From the NCBI GenBank assembly GCA_963762865.1, contig CAVXNC010000024.1, positions 1-64,000 on the forward strand: a stretch of 64,000 bases of DNA. Direction: 5' to 3'. The position numbers and the translations under genes were made by a program. A model generated the notes under the pieces. That model was not told where the DNA came from. It did not search any database and was given only the letters and a program-made list of their open reading frames with translations. Shown here in pieces: positions 1 through 8,875 of the stretch; positions within the stretch are counted from its first letter, which is position 1, and the number at the start of each line of letters is the position of its first letter. This stretch comes from DATHAP01 sp963762865 (GTDB lineage: Bacteria; Actinomycetota; Actinomycetes; JACCUZ01).

Positions 1-462
1 GACCTTCTCGGCGGTCGGCCGGACCACCCGCTCGGTGGTCTGGGCGTAGTCGTCGGCGAAGGAGCCGGTCAGGACGTCACGGGCCCGGGCGAAGTCCCGG
101 TCCAGGTGCCGGTGGTCGTAGGAGAGCAGCGTCACCGCGTGGCGCTCCCCCGCCGCCTGGGCAGTCGCGCGGGCGGTCTCCACCTGGTCCTCCCCGCGGG
201 CCCGCAGGACCAGCAGGCCGGCCGTCACACCGAGGGCCACCACGAGGGCGAGCGCCACGAGGACCAGCAGGTCCGAGCGGCGCCCGGGCCGGTCTCGGCC
301 GGGCACCGGGTCGTCGACGGGCGGGGGCGGCGCCGGCCGGTCCAGGACGGCAGTGCGCGGCCGGGAGCCGGTCGGCTTGTCCGCTGAGCGGTCAGGGCGC
401 TCGGGACCCGAGGCACCGAGCCGGTCCCTCGAGCGATGCCCGGCGATGGGACGTCTGGTCAC
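1..462 (-). CDS. Mce-associated membrane protein, 3' end outside the window
   Basis: Last visible gene of the mce operon; the first 154 codons are present and the C-terminus lies beyond position 1. The product has a proline- and arginine-rich cytoplasmic N-terminus (about residues 1-55), one transmembrane helix (about 58-78, rich in L, V and A), then an extracytoplasmic domain containing the pattern SYDHRHLDRDFARA and LTGSF. This closely matches the LDYQHLDRDLGRV and LAGSTGDF stretches of the neighbouring Mce-associated gene, so the two are paralogues. The start is GTG at 460-462, 4 bases after the upstream stop. Mas proteins are thought to stabilise or assist Mce importers in mycobacteria; that role here is inferred from position and similarity. 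Confidence 0.75.
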   Translation of the reverse strand, partial: MTRRPIAGHRSRDRLGASGPERPDRSADKPTGSRPRTAVLDRPAPPPPVDDPVPGRDRPGRRSDLLVLVALALVVALGVTAGLLVLRARGEDQVETARATAQAAGERHAVTLLSYDHRHLDRDFARARDVLTGSFADDYAQTTERVVRPTAEKV

Positions 463-466
463 GGTG

Positions 467-985
467 TCACCCCACGAACTGCAGGTCGGAGACGAGCCAC
501 CGGTCGCCGCGGTGGACCAGGTCCAGCTGCAGCCGGTAGTGCCGGCGCTGCGGGTCGGTGCTCGCCGAGTTGGTCACGGTGGAGTCGGCGACGACGAGGA
601 CCCGCGCGGAGTCGGCGTCGTCGCTGACGATGCCGGCCTCCAGGACCTCACCCTCGGAGACGGCCTGGTTGGCGGTCACCAGCTCGGAGAGGTCCGTGGT
701 GCCCTGCTGGAACTGCTTGCGGAAGTCCCCGGTGGACCCGGCGAGCACCCGGCCGAGATCACGGTCGAGATGCTGGTAGTCCAGCGTGGTGAAGTTCACG
801 GCCTGCTGCCGGGCCGCCTCCAGCACCTCCGTGCGCCGCTGGTCGCGGTCCGAGGCCGCGGAGATCCGCGGGACGGTCATCGAGATCACGACGAGCGCGG
901 CGACAGCAGCGAGGACGAGGGCGGCGACCGTCAGCGCGCGCACCGGCACCTGCCTCACCTGCTCAGCGGTCCGAGGAGCAGCCAT
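467..985 (-). CDS. Mce-associated (Mas) membrane protein
   Basis: A 172-residue protein with a short cytoplasmic head, one transmembrane helix at about residues 17-38 and an extracytoplasmic domain of the Mce-associated family (SnoaL/NTF2-like fold expected), including TTLDYQHLDRDLGRVLAG. I chose ATG at 983-985 because GGAGAGG lies 9 bases upstream; a GTG two codons earlier is too close to that ribosome-binding site. The start lies inside the 3' end of mceF in a different frame, an overlap of 31 bases. In the sequence as given, this frame is continuous with the first part of mceF, so an automatic caller would report one 601-residue fusion. I read it as a separate gene because of the ribosome-binding site and the recognisable MceF tail in the other frame. 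Confidence 0.72.
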   Translation of the reverse strand: MAAPRTAEQVRQVPVRALTVAALVLAAVAALVVISMTVPRISAASDRDQRRTEVLEAARQQAVNFTTLDYQHLDRDLGRVLAGSTGDFRKQFQQGTTDLSELVTANQAVSEGEVLEAGIVSDDADSARVLVVADSTVTNSASTDPQRRHYRLQLDLVHRGDRWLVSDLQFVG

Positions 986-2272
986 GTCCACGACTCCTCT
1001 CCGAAGGCTCGTTCCTGTCCCCCGCGGGACCCCACCGCGAGCGGCACGTCGCCCGCCCCCATCGCGAGTCCGCTGGTCGGGTCGTACCCGGTCAGGGCCA
1101 GCGACGAAACGGCAGCTGTCCGGGTCGTCCCGGTTCGTCCCGCCCCTGGGGACGACGCTCGCGTAGCGGTTGCTCGGCGCCGGAGCGTTCTGGGCGCCGC
1201 GGACGGAGGTCTTGGACCCGCGCGGCTCCGCGCAGCGCGCGTCGGTGTTGGCCGGCACGTCCGAGGTGGCTGCCGGCGTGCGCTGATCGGTGCCCTCGTA
1301 GCCCTTGCGGCAGGACGGCGGGTCGCTGTTGAGCACCAGGCCGAAGTGCGAGGACCCGTCGCCCGGGACGACGGTGTAGCCGCCGGCCACGTTGTCGGGG
1401 TACGTCACGAGGACCTGCTCGACGCCGTCGAGCCGGGCCACCGTCACCTGCCCGGTGGTCAGCAGGTTGGCCAGCAGCGCCGAGATCTCCGGCCGGTTCT
1501 CGGCGACCAGCGTCCGGAGCTCCTGGGACGCCACGACGCCGTTGTCGAGGACCTTTCGCAGGTCGCCGTCGCTGGTCCTCAGCGTCTGGCTGAAGTCGGC
1601 CAGGTCGGCGGCGAAGCTCTTGATGGCCGAGCCGGACTCGCGCTGGGTGGCGAGCACGGTCTGGCCGTCCTCGATGAGGCGGATGGTCTCGGGGAGGGCG
1701 TCCACCGCCGCGCGGGTCAGGGCGTCGCCGGAGTCCAGCAGTCGCTGGAGGTCCCGTCCGGTCCCGCCGAACGCCTTGCCCAGCTCGTCGATGACCACGA
1801 CGAGGTCGCGCTTGTCGACGGACTGCACGAGCCGGTTCAGGTTGAGCAGCAGCACCTCGGTCGGGAGCGGGGTGCGGGTCTCCTTCTCGGCGATCCGGTC
1901 GCCGTCGGCCAGGAACGGGCCGCCCTGGCGGCGGGGCTGCAGGTCGACGTACTGCTCGCCGACGGCCGACCGGTTCTCGACGACGGCCGCTGTGTCGGTC
2001 GGGATGCGGGCCTCGTCGTCGATCCGCAGGTCGACGTGGACGCCGTCCTCGGCGAGCCGCAGACGGTCCACGCGGCCCACGGCGACGCCCCGGTAGGTCA
2101 CCTCGGCGTTCTCGAAGATCCCGCCGGCCTGGGCGAAGTCGGCCGTGACCAGGTAGCCGGCACCTGTGAGGCGCTCCCCCAGCCCGACGTAGCGGGCGCT
2201 GACGTAGCTCAGCCCGAGCATGGTGATCAGGGCGAACACCAGCAGCTGCACCTTGGTGCCCCGGCCGATCAC
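955..2272 (-). CDS. mceF: MceF-type substrate-binding protein, frame interrupted by one extra base
   Basis: Sixth Mce protein of the operon. An N-terminal signal anchor (about residues 5-25) precedes the MlaD/Mce beta domain (about 38-115) and a long helical region ending near residue 300, which should form the tunnel that carries lipid across the envelope. The start is GTG 2270-2272, overlapping the mceE stop as GTGA. The first frame is convincing to about residue 374 (CAEPRGSKTSVRGAQNAP). After a C-run at 1148-1151 it turns into Arg/Gly-rich noise and runs into the mas gene. One frame over, the expected tail appears (YDPTSGLAMGAGDVPL, ending ESWTWLLLGPLSR) with a TGA at 955-957. Removing one base gives a normal 438-residue protein. 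Sequencing error or a true frameshift are both possible. Confidence 0.75.
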
Positions 2273-3543
2273 AGCAGCCCCCCGAGCATCATGGCGGCGA
2301 GGTTCGTGTCGTAGGCGCCGCTGCTCGTGCCGGTCGTGCCGGAGCCGGCCTGGCCGACGCAGATCGTCAGGGCGCAGGTGGGCGACACGACGGGTGTGCT
2401 GGTCACGCCTGGCACCGTGGGCACCGAGACGGTGACCGTCGGGAGGCTGGTCGGCAGCGAGGTCCCGGTCGGCAGGCTGGGCAGGCCGGTCCCCGTCGGG
2501 TTGGGCACCGGCGGCAGGTTCGGCAGGTCGGGGCCGCCGATGTTCTTCAGGATCGTCCGGAGGTCGAGGTCGGCGGTGATCCGCAGGTTGGTGAAGTCAC
2601 CCTTGACGGCATCCGTCGCGGCCCGCGGGAAGGGGTAGGTCACCAGCATCTCCAGCGCCTTGGGCAGCGCGTCGCCGGCCTCGGAGAGCCGGGTGAGGAT
2701 CGGCACCAGGGCGCGCAGGTTGGCGACGGTGTCGGCCTGCGACGCCCGGATCACCCGGGTCCCGACCCGGCCGAGGTCGGAGAGCGCTGTCAGCATCCGG
2801 GTGAGCTCCGCGCGCTGGTCGGCCAGCACCTTCAGGCCGGGGCCGAGGTTCTCGATCGCGGCGCCGATGTCCTTCTTCTGGGCCGCCAGCCGGGCGCTGA
2901 GCCGGTCGAGACCGTCGAGCGCCCGCGCGATCTCGCTCTTGTGCTCGTCCAGGCCACCGATGAAGGTGTCCAGCTGGTGGATCGCCCCCTGGATGTCGGA
3001 CTCGTGGCCCTCCATCGCCTTGGTCAGCTCGACGTTGATCGTCTTGAGCTGCGCGACGCCGCCACCGTTGAGCAGCAAGGACAGCGCCGAGAAGACCTCC
3101 TCGACCTCCGGGTTCCGGCCGGACCGGTCCAGCGGGATGGTGTCGCCGTCTCGCAGCCGGCCGGAGCCTCCCCCCGGAGGTCGCTCGAGCGACACGAACT
3201 TCTCGCCGAGCAGGCTGGTCTGGCGCAGCTGGGCGACCGCGTCGTCCGGCAGCGTGACCGAGTCCAGCAGCCGCAGGCGGACCCGGGCGTGCCAGCCGTC
3301 GAGTGCCACGTCCTCGACGGCGCCCACGGTCACGTCGTTGACCTTGACGGCCGACTGCGGCACCAGGTCGAGGACGTCGGTGAACTCGACCGTGACCCGG
3401 TAGACGTCGTCGCCGCCCGCCACGCCGCCCGGCAGCGGCAGGTCGTAGATCCCCTCGCAGGCCGTCAGCGACAGGGCGCCGACCAGCGCCGTCAGGGCCG
3501 TCGCCACGCGACGCAGCCGGGAGGGAGACAGCGGCCGCGTCAT
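2269..3543 (-). CDS. mceE: MceE-type lipoprotein of the Mce importer
   Basis: A 424-residue Mce protein with a lipoprotein signal: a basic start, a hydrophobic stretch and the lipobox LTAC with Cys29 as the lipid-modified residue. MceE is the lipoprotein member in mycobacterial mce operons, which fixes the identity. The MlaD/Mce domain occupies about residues 45-125 (VYRVTVEFTDVLDLV, SAVKVNDVTVG), followed by the alpha-helical region to about 340 and a Pro/Thr/Ser-rich C-terminal tail (about 365-410). The start is ATG 3541-3543, overlapping the mceD stop as ATGA. A longer open frame extends upstream but lacks the signal peptide. The stop overlaps the mceF GTG. Confidence 0.9.
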   Translation of the reverse strand: MTRPLSPSRLRRVATALTALVGALSLTACEGIYDLPLPGGVAGGDDVYRVTVEFTDVLDLVPQSAVKVNDVTVGAVEDVALDGWHARVRLRLLDSVTLPDDAVAQLRQTSLLGEKFVSLERPPGGGSGRLRDGDTIPLDRSGRNPEVEEVFSALSLLLNGGGVAQLKTINVELTKAMEGHESDIQGAIHQLDTFIGGLDEHKSEIARALDGLDRLSARLAAQKKDIGAAIENLGPGLKVLADQRAELTRMLTALSDLGRVGTRVIRASQADTVANLRALVPILTRLSEAGDALPKALEMLVTYPFPRAATDAVKGDFTNLRITADLDLRTILKNIGGPDLPNLPPVPNPTGTGLPSLPTGTSLPTSLPTVTVSVPTVPGVTSTPVVSPTCALTICVGQAGSGTTGTSSGAYDTNLAAMMLGGLL

Positions 3544-4691
3544 GGCGTCCCACCGAGGATGCCGCCCAGGGTCAGGTCCGGTTCGGACGACCCGCCACCA
3601 CCCGTGCCGCCGCCACCGCTGCCCGAGGTCCCGGGGATCACCAGCTCCTTGCGGTCCAGGATCTTCTTGATCTGGTCGCAGGAGCTCTCCGGCTCGCCCA
3701 GGCCGGTGAGCAGGGAGCACAGGTAGAGCGCTGGGTCGTCGAGCTGCGACTCGTTGTTTCGCGTGTCCAGGGTCCCCGAGGAGGGGTTGAACGCGAGCTG
3801 CAGGTTCGACAGGGCCGTCGGCCCGGCCTCGAGCACCTCGGTGAGCGCGTCCTTCTGCTTGGCGAGGGTGCCGGTGATGTCGGCGAGGCCCTCGATGTCC
3901 TTGCTCAGGGTGGCGCGGTTGTCCTTGACGAACGACGCGACCTCGGACAGGGCGATCGCCAGGTTCTTCAGCGACAGCGCCAGCTCCTCGCGCTCGGCGG
4001 CCAGCTGGTCCGCGACACTGGCGAGGTCGGTGTTGAAGGCCTTGACCTGGTCGTCGCTGCGGGCGAGGGCGGTGGTGAAGACCTGCAGGTTCTGCACCGT
4101 CCCGAAGAGATCCTCCCGTCCGTCGCTCAGGGTCGAGATCGCGGTGGAGAAGTCACGGACCGTCCGGTTGATGTTGCGGCCCTCGCCGTCGAGGTTGTCC
4201 GCTCCGACGGCGAGCAGCCGCGACAGGGCACCGGACTTGTTCGCGCCCTCCGGGCCGAGGGCGACGTTCAGGTCGTTGAGGCTGGAGAAGATGCGGTCCA
4301 GCTCGACCGGCACCGCCGTGTGCTCGAGATCGATGCGCGCGTCGTCGGCCAGCGCCGGGCCACCCTCGTAGACCGGGGTGAGCTGGACGTAGCGGTCGCT
4401 CACCACCGACGGCGCGATGACGACCGCCTTGGCGTCGGCAGGGATCTTGTACTCGTCGTCGTAGGTCATCTCGACCTCGACGCGATCCCCGTGCGGCGCC
4501 ACGTCGGTGACCTCGCCGACCTTGACGCCGAGGATCCGCACGTCGGAGCCCGGGTAGAGGCCGACGGCTCGGACGAACTCCGCCCGGGCGGTGCGCTGGC
4601 CACCGCCGGGCCAGAGCAGCACGACGAGCGCGGCGACGACGACCAGCGCGAGGCCACCGGCGATGCCCTTGAGCAGGGCGGGCCGGCTCAC
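3540..4691 (-). CDS. mceD: MceD-type substrate-binding protein
   Basis: A 383-residue Mce protein: signal anchor at about residues 8-27, MlaD/Mce domain at about 36-115 (GLYPGSDVRILGVKVGEVTDV) and a predicted coiled-coil/helical region from about 135 to 300. The C-terminus is a glycine/serine-rich tail containing GSGGGGTGGGGSS. Mce proteins A-F assemble as a hetero-hexamer that binds hydrophobic substrates outside the membrane and passes them to the YrbE permeases. The start is GTG 4689-4691, overlapping the mceC stop as GTGA. The stop overlaps the mceE ATG. Confidence 0.9.
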   Translation of the reverse strand: MSRPALLKGIAGGLALVVVAALVVLLWPGGGQRTARAEFVRAVGLYPGSDVRILGVKVGEVTDVAPHGDRVEVEMTYDDEYKIPADAKAVVIAPSVVSDRYVQLTPVYEGGPALADDARIDLEHTAVPVELDRIFSSLNDLNVALGPEGANKSGALSRLLAVGADNLDGEGRNINRTVRDFSTAISTLSDGREDLFGTVQNLQVFTTALARSDDQVKAFNTDLASVADQLAAEREELALSLKNLAIALSEVASFVKDNRATLSKDIEGLADITGTLAKQKDALTEVLEAGPTALSNLQLAFNPSSGTLDTRNNESQLDDPALYLCSLLTGLGEPESSCDQIKKILDRKELVIPGTSGSGGGGTGGGGSSEPDLTLGGILGGTP

Positions 4692-5695
4692 TCGGCGCTC
4701 CCGACGCCGCCGGGCACCGGCACCAGGTTCTGCACGTAGGTGTCGAACCAGCGACCGTTGCCCGTGGTGTTGGCGAATACCCGGACGAAGGGGGCCAGCA
4801 GCTCGATGCTGCGGTCCAGGCTCTCCTGGTTGGCGCGCAGGGTGGCCAGGACGTTCTCCAGGTTCCTCAGGGAGGGCCCGATCTGGGCCCGGTTGTCGCG
4901 CACCAGACCGGTGAGCTGCCGGGACAGCGTCACGGTGCTGACGAGCAGGGTGTGGATGTCGTCACGACGCTTGCGCAGCTCCTGGAGGAGCAGGTCGCCG
5001 TCGGCGAGCAGCCTCACGAGCTCCTGGTTCCGCTCGGCCAGGACTCCGGTCACCCCGTCGGCATGGTCGAGCAGCTCACGCAGCTGGTCGTCGCGCGAGG
5101 CGACGGTCCGAGACAGCCGACCGAGGCCGTCAACGGCTGCCCGGACCTCCTCCGGCGACTCCCGGAAGGTGTCGGCGATGGTGTCCAGCGCGGTTGCGAA
5201 CTGCGTGGTGTCGATCTCCTCGCTGGTGCGCGCGAGGTCGCTGAACGCCTCCACGACGTCGTACGCCGGGACGGTCCGTGAGACGGGGATCTCCTCGTCG
5301 AGCTCGCCCTTGCCTGCCGGCTCGAGCATCAGGAACTTCTGGCCGAGGATCGTCTTGATCCGCACCGACGCCGCGGTCTCCGAGCCCAGCTCGGTGGATC
5401 GCCCGACCCGGAAGTCGACGCGCACGTGGTCGCCCTCGAGGTCGACGGCGGTGACCTTGCCGACCTTGACGCCGGCGATGCGGACCTCGTCCCCGGCCTT
5501 CAGCCCACCCGCCTCGGTGAAGGCAGCTGAGTGCGACCGCCCGGCGAGGAGCGGGATGTCGTCGATGTTGAAGGCGAGCATGAGCATTGCCGCGATCACC
5601 GCGAGGCCGACGGCACCGATCACCACCGGGTTGCGCTCGCGGAACGGCACGAAGCTGCTCCCGCGGCGACGCTTGGGCGCTTTGCGAAGCATCAT
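4688..5695 (-). CDS. mceC: MceC-type substrate-binding protein
   Basis: A 335-residue Mce protein with a basic N-terminus (RKAPKRRRG), one membrane anchor at about residues 22-42, and the MlaD/Mce domain at about 50-130 (GGLKAGDEVRIAGVKVGKVTAVDLEG is the conserved core, quoted here only by its ends GGLKAG and VGKVTAV). A long helical region follows, ending in NGRWFDTYVQNLVPV, a typical MceB/MceC tail. The start is ATG 5693-5695 with a second ATG directly after it; a longer open frame upstream lies inside mceB and is not credible. Two bases separate it from the mceB stop. The 3' stop overlaps the mceD GTG as GTGA. Confidence 0.9.
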   Translation of the reverse strand: MMLRKAPKRRRGSSFVPFRERNPVVIGAVGLAVIAAMLMLAFNIDDIPLLAGRSHSAAFTEAGGLKAGDEVRIAGVKVGKVTAVDLEGDHVRVDFRVGRSTELGSETAASVRIKTILGQKFLMLEPAGKGELDEEIPVSRTVPAYDVVEAFSDLARTSEEIDTTQFATALDTIADTFRESPEEVRAAVDGLGRLSRTVASRDDQLRELLDHADGVTGVLAERNQELVRLLADGDLLLQELRKRRDDIHTLLVSTVTLSRQLTGLVRDNRAQIGPSLRNLENVLATLRANQESLDRSIELLAPFVRVFANTTGNGRWFDTYVQNLVPVPGGVGSAE

Positions 5696-5697
5696 CG

Positions 5698-6729
5698 CTA
5701 GTCGCACCTCGCAGCGTCCGAGTGGTAGTTCGGCGTGTAGGTGACGGTGTTCGAGAGGATGACCCGCCCGGTGAAGTCGCAGAGGTAGAAGTTGAACCAC
5801 GAGCCGTAGGTCGCGGTCCGGGTGATGGTGTTCAGCTTGCCGGGCAGACCTTGCAGGGTGGCCGCCACGAGCTCCTTGCTGTCGTCGAGGTTCTTGGTCA
5901 CCTCGCCGAGCTCGCGGACGTCGTCGCGGATCGCGGGCCTGGCGTCCTTGACCAGGCCGGCTGTCGACTCCGCGAGACCGGCGACGTTCGTCAACGACGC
6001 CCCGATGGCCTCGCGGTCCTCGGCGAGACCGCTGACGAACCGCTGCAGCTCGAGCAGCAGTGTGGACAGCTGACGGTCGCGCTGGTCGACGGTGCCGAGG
6101 ACGGCGTTGAGGTTGTCGATGGTGCGCCCGATGACCGCGTCGCGGTCGGCGAGAGTCGTCGTGAGGGACGCGGTGTGCGACAGCAGCGAGTTCACGTTCC
6201 CGGCCTCGCCCTGCAGGGTCTTGATGATCTCCATGGCGAAGGCGTTGACGTCCTCGGGGTTCAACGCGGCGAACAGCGGCTTGAAGCCGTTGAAGAGGAC
6301 CGTGAGGTCCAGCGCGGGGGTGGTCTGGCGCAGCGGGATGGTGCCCTGCTCGGTCAGGGCCCTGCTCGAGCCGGCGCCCTCGGACAGCGCGACGTAGCGC
6401 TGCCCGACGAGGTTGCGGTAGCGGATCAGCGCGCGGGTGCTCTGCGGGAGGGTCCGGTCGGAGTCAACGTTGAAGGTCACCCGCGCGAGGGTCCGACGCT
6501 CCGCGGCGGTGGGTGGCGCGACGTCGATGCCGTCGACCTCACCGACGCGCACACCGGCGATCCGGACGTCGTCACCCTTCTGCAGCCCGGTCGCGTCGGT
6601 GAACATGGCGTGGTAGGTCGACGTGCCGCCCAGGCGGATGTTGCCGATCGTCGCGGCGAGCACACCGGTGGCCAGCAGGGTCACGACGGCGAAGGCGACG
6701 AGCTTGATCAGCGATGACGTGGTCTTCAC
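5698..6729 (-). CDS. mceB: MceB-type substrate-binding protein
   Basis: A 343-residue Mce protein with an N-terminal membrane anchor (about residues 8-28), MlaD/Mce domain at about 38-115 (GLQKGDDVRIAGVRVGEVDG), a helical region, and a C-terminus typical of MceB (YGSWFNFYLCDFTG, with a conserved Cys). The start is GTG 6727-6729, overlapping the mceA stop as GTGA. Like its neighbours it should be anchored in the cytoplasmic membrane, with the bulk outside. The substrate class cannot be told from sequence; actinobacterial Mce systems import fatty acids or sterols. Confidence 0.9.
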   Translation of the reverse strand: MKTTSSLIKLVAFAVVTLLATGVLAATIGNIRLGGTSTYHAMFTDATGLQKGDDVRIAGVRVGEVDGIDVAPPTAAERRTLARVTFNVDSDRTLPQSTRALIRYRNLVGQRYVALSEGAGSSRALTEQGTIPLRQTTPALDLTVLFNGFKPLFAALNPEDVNAFAMEIIKTLQGEAGNVNSLLSHTASLTTTLADRDAVIGRTIDNLNAVLGTVDQRDRQLSTLLLELQRFVSGLAEDREAIGASLTNVAGLAESTAGLVKDARPAIRDDVRELGEVTKNLDDSKELVAATLQGLPGKLNTITRTATYGSWFNFYLCDFTGRVILSNTVTYTPNYHSDAARCD

Positions 6730-8030
6730 GACTGCCCCACCGCCGTGCCGCGCGCCATCGGGCCGAAGAGCAGCGTGGCCAGGTCGGGCACGTCGTCCGC
6801 CGGCCGGCCCATCTGCGGCGCGACCAGTGCGTCGACGACCCGTTGCTCCTCGGCCGACCCGCTGTGACCGCTCGTGGGGTCGACCAGCCCGGCGAGCCCG
6901 GACGGCAGGACGCTGGCGCTGCCGGCCTTGCGAGTGCCGTCGTCGAAGGAGTTGCCCGGGAAGGGCACCGGCGGGGTCGGGACGCCGTAGCAGGCCGGCC
7001 CGCGGGTCTCGCCCCAGCGGGGCTCCTCCCCCGGGACGTACTGCGGCCTGGACCGGACCACCTCCAGGGTGATGTGCAGCTCCTCGTTGGCGAAGGTCCG
7101 GCCGATGAAGTCGTTGCTCTGCGCCAGCCCCTCGAGGAGGCAGGGGTACTCGGGCGAGTACTTCGCCAGCACCTCGAGGGTGGGCCTGCCCACGGCGGCG
7201 AGCTGGATGATGCGCTGCTCGTTGGCGGACAGGAACTCCCGCGTCGTGTCCGCGAAGCCGGTGGTGCCCGCGAGGAAGCCGGCGTAGACCTTCGACTTCT
7301 CGGCGATCGTCCGGGTCGAGACCGAGAAGTTGCGCAGCATGTCCACCAGGTCCGGGGCCGCGTCGGCGTAGATCGCCGAGACGTCGGCCAGGCCGGTGAT
7401 GTCCTTCTTGATCGTCTCGAGCTGGGGGTTCAGCTCGGTGAAGTAGCCGTCGACCAGCTCGAGGTTCTCGCCGAGCCGCTCGCCGCGGCCCTCGAGGGCG
7501 GTCGCCAGCGCGTTGAGCGTCGCGTTCAGCTTGGCGGGCTGGACCGTGCGGAGCAGGGGCAGCAGGTTGTCGAGCACCGTCTCCAGCTCGATGGCGGTCG
7601 CCGACCGGTCCTGGGGGATGACGTCTCCCTCGGCGATCCGCTCCTGCGACCGGCGCTCCGGGAGCTGAAGGTCGACGTACTTCTCACCGAAGAGCGTCTT
7701 CGGCAGCAGGCGCGCGCTCACGTCCTTCGGGATGAGACCGGCGGTCTGCGGGTTGAGCGCGATGTCGATGCTCGCCCGCTCGCCGTCCGACCGCACGTCG
7801 CGGACCTCACCGACGATCATGCCGCGCAGCTTCACGTCGGCGGGTGGTGCGAGCTGGTTGCCGACCCGGTCGGTCTGCAGGGTCACGTGCACGACGTCGA
7901 CGAAGGTCTTGTTGTAGATGGCCACCGTGAGCCCGACCAGCAGAGCGATCACGACGAGGAAGACCACGCCGTACGTGCGCAGCAGCACGCCCTGGCCGAC
8001 CTTCGCCCGCGACGGGGCCTTCATCAGCAT
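6726..8030 (-). CDS. mceA: MceA-type substrate-binding protein
   Basis: First Mce protein after the permeases, 434 residues. It has a membrane anchor at about residues 17-42 and an MlaD/Mce domain at about 45-125 (PADVKLRGMIVGEVRDVRSD). The helical region contains RTVQPAKLNATLNALATAL and SANEQRIIQ, which are typical of MceA proteins, and the tail carries a PCLLEGLAQ segment. The start is ATG 8028-8030, 4 bases after the permease stop; a second ATG two codons in is also possible. The stop overlaps the mceB GTG as GTGA. Confidence 0.9.
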   Translation of the reverse strand: MLMKAPSRAKVGQGVLLRTYGVVFLVVIALLVGLTVAIYNKTFVDVVHVTLQTDRVGNQLAPPADVKLRGMIVGEVRDVRSDGERASIDIALNPQTAGLIPKDVSARLLPKTLFGEKYVDLQLPERRSQERIAEGDVIPQDRSATAIELETVLDNLLPLLRTVQPAKLNATLNALATALEGRGERLGENLELVDGYFTELNPQLETIKKDITGLADVSAIYADAAPDLVDMLRNFSVSTRTIAEKSKVYAGFLAGTTGFADTTREFLSANEQRIIQLAAVGRPTLEVLAKYSPEYPCLLEGLAQSNDFIGRTFANEELHITLEVVRSRPQYVPGEEPRWGETRGPACYGVPTPPVPFPGNSFDDGTRKAGSASVLPSGLAGLVDPTSGHSGSAEEQRVVDALVAPQMGRPADDVPDLATLLFGPMARGTAVGQS

Positions 8031-8034
8031 CCCG

Positions 8035-8871
8035 TCACCCCGCGATCCGGACGGTCGTCGTCGCGCCCCAGATGGCCAGGCTGAGGAAGAAGTCGACGAT
8101 GTTGATGGCGACGATCGACGTGCGCACCGCCTTGCCGACAGCCATCCCGACGCCGGCCGGGCCGCCGCTCGCGGTGTAGCCGTAGTAGCAGTGGATCAGG
8201 ATGATGACCACCGCGAAGACCAGCACCTTGCCGAAGGACCAGAGCACGTCGCCAGGCGGCAGGAAGAGCTGGAAGTAGTGGTCGTAGGTCCCCTTCGACT
8301 GCCCGTAGTAACCCGTCGCGATCAGCCTCGTCGCGGCGTAGGACGACAGCAGCCCGATGACGTACAGCGGGATCACCGCCACGAAGCCGGCGATCATCCG
8401 AGTCGTCACCAGGAAGGGCAGGCTCGGGATCCCCATGACCTCGAGCGCGTCGACCTCCTCGCTGATCCGCATGGCGCCTAGCTGCGCCGTGAAGCCGCAC
8501 CCGACGGTGGCGGCCAGCGCTAGGCCGGCGACCAGCGGGGCGATCTCGCGGGTGTTGAAGTAGGCGGACACGAACCCGGTGAACGCCGAGGAGCCGAGCT
8601 GGTTGAGGGCCGAGTACCCCTGGAGCCCGACCTCCGTGCCGGTGAAGAACGCGAGGAACGCGATGACGCCGACGGTGCCGCCGATGACCGACAGCGCACC
8701 GGTGCCGAGGCTGACCTCGGCGAGGAGTCGCAGGACCTCCTTCTTGTACCGGCGGACGGTGCGGCCGCTCCAGCCGATCGAACGGCCGTAGAAGCGCAGC
8801 TGGCCGCCGAGCCCGACCAGGCCGTCGTCGACGGTCTTCACGGGTTTCTTCAGGGCGCTCTGGATGCTCAC
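8035..8871 (-). CDS. yrbEB: YrbE/MlaE-family permease B of the Mce importer
   Basis: A 278-residue integral membrane protein of the MlaE/YrbE permease family with five or six hydrophobic segments. The conserved EI-PLVAGLALAATVGCGFTAQ region (about residues 110-136) and the RISEEVDALEVMGI segment (about 138-151) correspond to the family's amphipathic coupling region facing the ATPase. With YrbEA it should form the inner-membrane channel through which Mce-bound lipid moves, powered by Mkl. The start is GTG 8869-8871. It lies 4 bases downstream of yrbEA and 4 bases upstream of mceA. Confidence 0.93.
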   Translation of the reverse strand: MSIQSALKKPVKTVDDGLVGLGGQLRFYGRSIGWSGRTVRRYKKEVLRLLAEVSLGTGALSVIGGTVGVIAFLAFFTGTEVGLQGYSALNQLGSSAFTGFVSAYFNTREIAPLVAGLALAATVGCGFTAQLGAMRISEEVDALEVMGIPSLPFLVTTRMIAGFVAVIPLYVIGLLSSYAATRLIATGYYGQSKGTYDHYFQLFLPPGDVLWSFGKVLVFAVVIILIHCYYGYTASGGPAGVGMAVGKAVRTSIVAINIVDFFLSLAIWGATTTVRIAG

Positions 8872-8875
8872 CGCG

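Noticed and set aside
467..2272. A single 601-residue MceF-Mas fusion gene
   Set aside because: The linker reads as Arg/Gly-rich out-of-frame sequence, and the true MceF tail and a ribosome-binding site for mas are both visible in the other readings.
353..2314. A 653-residue plus-strand open frame over mceF
   Set aside because: It is antisense to a gene with clear Mce motifs and has no domain of its own.
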